DNA of 64,000 nt from DATBRV01 sp036560145 (lineage in GTDB: Bacteria > Myxococcota_A > UBA9160 > SMWR01). Positions 61,631 to 64,000 of this stretch are shown here, in pieces. The first letter of the stretch is position 1; every line of letters starts with the position of its first letter. The position numbers and the translations under genes are program-made. The stretch is taken from the NCBI GenBank assembly GCA_036560145.1, contig DATBRV010000062.1, positions 62,001 to 126,000 on the forward strand. The letters are read 5' to 3'. The notes beneath the pieces were generated by a model that was given only the letters and a program-made list of their open reading frames with translations, was not told the DNA's origin and did no database searches.

Positions 61631-62761
61631 ATGCCGCGCACGTCCCTCCAGCTCCGGTCGAAGATCACGGCAAACGCCCAGCTCGAGCTCTCGCTGGCCG
61701 AGGTGGAAGTCGCCGATCCCGGACCGGACGAAGTCCTGGTGCGCATCGAAGCCGCGCCCATCAATCCCTCGGACCTTGGCCTGCTGTTCGGCCCCGCGGA
61801 CATGCGCACCGCGAAGACTTCCGGGAGTGACTCACACCCGCTGGTGACGGCCGACGTTCCCGCGGACCAGATGCGCGGCGTCGCGGCGCGCGTCGACCAG
61901 TCGCTGCCCGTCGGCAACGAAGGCGCGGGCATCGTGGTCGCCGCCGGCGAATCTCCCGCCGCGCAGGCGCTGCTCGGCCGGACGGTCGGGGTGATCGGCG
62001 GCGCGATGTACGCGCAGCTGCGCAGCACGAAGCTCGGTCAGTGCCTCGCCTTCCCCGACGGAACCCGACCGGCCGAGTGTGCGTCGTGGTTCGTGAATCC
62101 GCTGACCGCGCTCGGGATGGTGGAGACCATGCGCAAGGAGGGCTTCACGGCGCTCGTCCACACCGCGGCCGCGTCGAACCTGGGACAGATGCTGGTCAAG
62201 CTCTGCCTCGCCGACGGTGTGCCGCTCGTCAACATCGTGCGCAAGCCCGAGCAGGCAAAGCTGCTGCGTTCCCTCGGTGCGGTGCACGTCGTCGATTCGA
62301 GCGCGCCGACCTTCATGGCCGACCTGATCCGGGCCGTCAGCGAGACGGGCGCGACGCTCGCGTTCGACGCCACGGGCGGAGGCAAGCTCGCGAGCCAGAT
62401 CCTGACGGCGATGGAGGCGGCGCTCAACGCGAAGGCGACCGAGTACAGCCGCTACGGCTCGACGGCCCCGAAGCAGGTCTACATCTACGGCGGCCTCGAT
62501 CGCTCGCCCACCGAGCTGACGCGCAACTTCGGTATGGCCTGGGGCGTCGGCGGCTGGCTCCTCACGCCGTTCCTGCAGAAGAACGGCGACAAGGTGCCGA
62601 AGCTCCGCGATCGCGTCGCGGCCGAGATCAAGACCACCTTCGCGAGCCACTACACCCGGGAAGTGTCGCTCGCCGAGGCTCTCTCGCTCGCCGCCATCGC
62701 CGTCTACGGCAAGCAGTCGACCGGCGAGAAGTACCTGATCAACCCCAGCCGGAAAATCTGA
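61631..62761 (+). CDS. MDR-family NAD(P)-dependent dehydrogenase/quinone reductase
   Basis: 376 residues. The N-terminal GroES-like domain has DEVLVRIEAAPINPSDLG and LPVGNEGAGIVVAAGE. The Rossmann half has FTALVHTAAASNLGQMLVKL in place of the usual GxGGVG and LRSLGAVHVVDSS. No zinc-ligand cysteine pattern is seen, so a zinc-free reductase is more likely than an alcohol dehydrogenase. It is GC-rich like the chromosome and may lie outside the mobile part. Confidence 0.85.
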   Translation: MPRTSLQLRSKITANAQLELSLAEVEVADPGPDEVLVRIEAAPINPSDLGLLFGPADMRTAKTSGSDSHPLVTADVPADQMRGVAARVDQSLPVGNEGAGIVVAAGESPAAQALLGRTVGVIGGAMYAQLRSTKLGQCLAFPDGTRPAECASWFVNPLTALGMVETMRKEGFTALVHTAAASNLGQMLVKLCLADGVPLVNIVRKPEQAKLLRSLGAVHVVDSSAPTFMADLIRAVSETGATLAFDATGGGKLASQILTAMEAALNAKATEYSRYGSTAPKQVYIYGGLDRSPTELTRNFGMAWGVGGWLLTPFLQKNGDKVPKLRDRVAAEIKTTFASHYTREVSLAEALSLAAIAVYGKQSTGEKYLINPSRKI

Positions 62762-62772
62762 GACTGCGTAGA

Positions 62773-62809
62773 GCAGGCGCCCGGTGCCTTCCCAGGCCCG
62801 GGCGTCTGT
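62773..62809 (+). terminator. Hairpin type A, copy 3 (without att core)
   Basis: Twelve bases after the dehydrogenase stop, GCAGGCGCCCGG pairs with CCGGGCGTCTGT, allowing two G-T pairs, around a 13-base loop. It matches the hairpin after tRNA-fMet in about 45 of 50 bases including the GTAGAGCAG lead. The CCCGCTACCAC core is absent. Confidence 0.6.
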
Positions 62810-62862
62810 CGTTCCAGACCACGCATCTTCAGCATTCGCGTTCGTCGCGCGCCGAGCACGCC

Positions 62863-63684
62863 TCAATCGGTGCAGGGGCGACCGAGCAGCGCCAACAGGC
62901 GCTCGATCGCGCCGACGATGAGCCGCCGCTGCCGCCGGCGCTCCGGCTCCACGAGGTCCGCGAAGACCTCGTCCATTCCTCGGTCTTGGTACGAGTCCAG
63001 GCTCACGTCCCCACTCACGACCTTCGACGGATCCGCGAGAGTCTCACGACAACGCGCCTGGATCCGCCTGAAGGCGGCCTCGCCGCCCGATTCCGCGGGC
63101 CAGATGCCTTGAACCGACTGCTCCGTCGCGAACTCCTCCCACTCGACCGGTTGGTTGGCACCGGGGTGTATCAATGCCGTCAGTCGGACGGCGCCGGCTT
63201 CGACGTCCTCCGGGAGCCGCGCGAGTGCGCCGCCTTCGTCGATCACCGTGGCGTCGAAGCCCGTCTCGATGCGAGCCGAACCGTTCTCGAGCGATCCGGC
63301 TCGGGTCGCGTGCCCGCTCGCGAAGGCAAGGTGACCGAAGCGATCGTGATGCGTCTGCGTCGGCAGCGCAGAGTGATGGAAGCCCTGCTCCTCTCGCCTG
63401 ACGGTCGCCCACGAGCCGTCGGAGCGGAGCACCCGGTCGAGGCCAGCGGCGGGATCGAGGAAGAACAGGAACGGCTGGCCTCGCCCAATGGCACGCATCC
63501 TCTTGTACCAGCTGTGTGCTTCCGCGACGTAGAACGGGAAGGCTTCTCGCTGCGCTCGAGTCGGCACCGGTAGATCCCGCACCAGTTGGCGGTAGGTTGC
63601 GAGGTCGAGTCTGGACGCGGAAGCGTGAGCGCTGTCGAGATCTCGTTCGAGTCGAAGGATCAAGTCCGCGGAGAACTCTCCCAT
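62863..63684 (-). CDS. Hypothetical protein of unknown family
   Basis: The ATG at 63684 is set by AAGGAGG eight bases upstream; 273 residues, cytoplasmic by appearance. Conspicuous motifs: FYVAEAHSWYKRMRAIGRGQ, PFLFFLDPAAGLDRV, HHDRFGHLAFASG and a C-terminal basic helix (EPERRRQRRLIVGAIERLLALL). I have seen the HSWYK..P..FFLDP..G pattern in unannotated proteins but cannot name a family. It converges with the dehydrogenase across the type A hairpin. Confidence 0.6.
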   Translation of the reverse strand: MGEFSADLILRLERDLDSAHASASRLDLATYRQLVRDLPVPTRAQREAFPFYVAEAHSWYKRMRAIGRGQPFLFFLDPAAGLDRVLRSDGSWATVRREEQGFHHSALPTQTHHDRFGHLAFASGHATRAGSLENGSARIETGFDATVIDEGGALARLPEDVEAGAVRLTALIHPGANQPVEWEEFATEQSVQGIWPAESGGEAAFRRIQARCRETLADPSKVVSGDVSLDSYQDRGMDEVFADLVEPERRRQRRLIVGAIERLLALLGRPCTD

Positions 63685-63966
63685 CGGGTGCCTCCTTCGC
63701 AATTCCAGGGGAGCGTAGCGGTCCCGGCCGCCGCGCCCGATCCGTGAGACCATCATACAACTGGGTGTCAATCAGGCCGGCGGAGCGCAGGAAGGGACAC
63801 GCCGCCCCAATCGTTCGCGCGGCGCACGTTGGACTTGCGACCGAGTCCACTCGCGATCGAACGCACCGCTGTCGCCGGTGAGGCGAAGCCCCTCGAACTC
63901 GAGCTCGCTGCCACCCACGCGCGCAGCCAAGCCACATTCCCTACAGGCAACTCTGGAGGTGAGTCG

Positions 63967-64000
63967 ATGAGCCTGCTTGTCCGTTCGCTCCTCGCTCGTG
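63967..64000 (+). CDS. Start of a gene related to the PEP-CTERM gene at 58914 (cut by window end)
   Basis: ATG behind GGAGGTGA; only MSLLVRSLLAR is visible. The start and its context resemble the first codons at 58914 (MAPPVRSLLTR) at both DNA and protein level (CGTTCGCTCCTCGCTCGT against CGCTCGCTCCTCACTCGT). The 282 bases before it show no gene. Confidence 0.5.
   Translation, partial: MSLLVRSLLAR

Overview
The window looks like chromosome from a very GC-rich, Gram-negative, probably uncultured bacterium of the former Deltaproteobacteria or a neighbouring phylum (Myxococcota, Desulfobacterota and Binatota-like lineages are all possible). The Gram-negative call rests on a Wza-type outer-membrane exporter, a GH23 lytic transglycosylase, lipoproteins and a lipopolysaccharide-kinase-like protein. 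PEP-CTERM proteins and several exosortase-associated exopolysaccharide genes are present, but the exosortase itself is not in the window. The placement is inference from gene content.

Layout. 1-15.5 kb is a mostly plus-strand surface-polysaccharide locus with many 4-base start/stop overlaps: two GT4 transferases, a cupin-like protein, a CelD/FemAB-like acyltransferase, a polysaccharide deacetylase, a GMC oxidoreductase with a small Tat protein, a methyltransferase, a DegT-type aminotransferase, a QxxRW-type GT2, an SGNH hydrolase, an O-antigen-ligase-like protein, a secreted protein and an MBL-fold protein. 15.5-20.9 kb holds a 4'-phosphopantetheinyl transferase facing one large assembly-line protein: formyltransferase, degenerate condensation domain, glycine-like adenylation domain split by a luciferase-like monooxygenase, and carrier. 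21-34.6 kb holds a CAAX-like protease, a degenerate HPt protein with a lipopolysaccharide-kinase-like protein, then a leftward EPS locus (Wza-type exporter, sugar transferase, XrtA-type deacetylase, BY-kinase, small HTH protein, sulfatase-like membrane protein), and FemAB-like, FHA, nitrilase and AAA+ genes.

34.8-55.9 kb is mainly housekeeping: mutL, miaA, der, a YfgM-like protein, a UDP-sugar pyrophosphorylase, a FYDLN protein, a PfkB kinase, a lytic transglycosylase, queA, tgt, a chemoreceptor, a ROK kinase and a REC-PilZ regulator. It also holds a secreted protein with a dockerin-like tail that is a paralogue of the one at 11.9 kb.

56-64 kb is an accessory region anchored on an initiator tRNA-Met gene. 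The tRNA 3' end (a 13-17 base core) recurs three times downstream, each time preceded by a roughly 61-base boundary repeat and followed by one of two hairpin types. These sites cut the region into three small segments of 1.1-1.5 kb: one with a PEP-CTERM-like gene, one with two small secreted-protein genes, and one with a repeat-rich PEP-CTERM protein. A broken tyrosine recombinase lies beside the last copy. I read this as stacked integrations of mini-elements at one tRNA. Beyond it are another PEP-CTERM gene, a dehydrogenase, an unknown gene and the start of one more gene of the same type.
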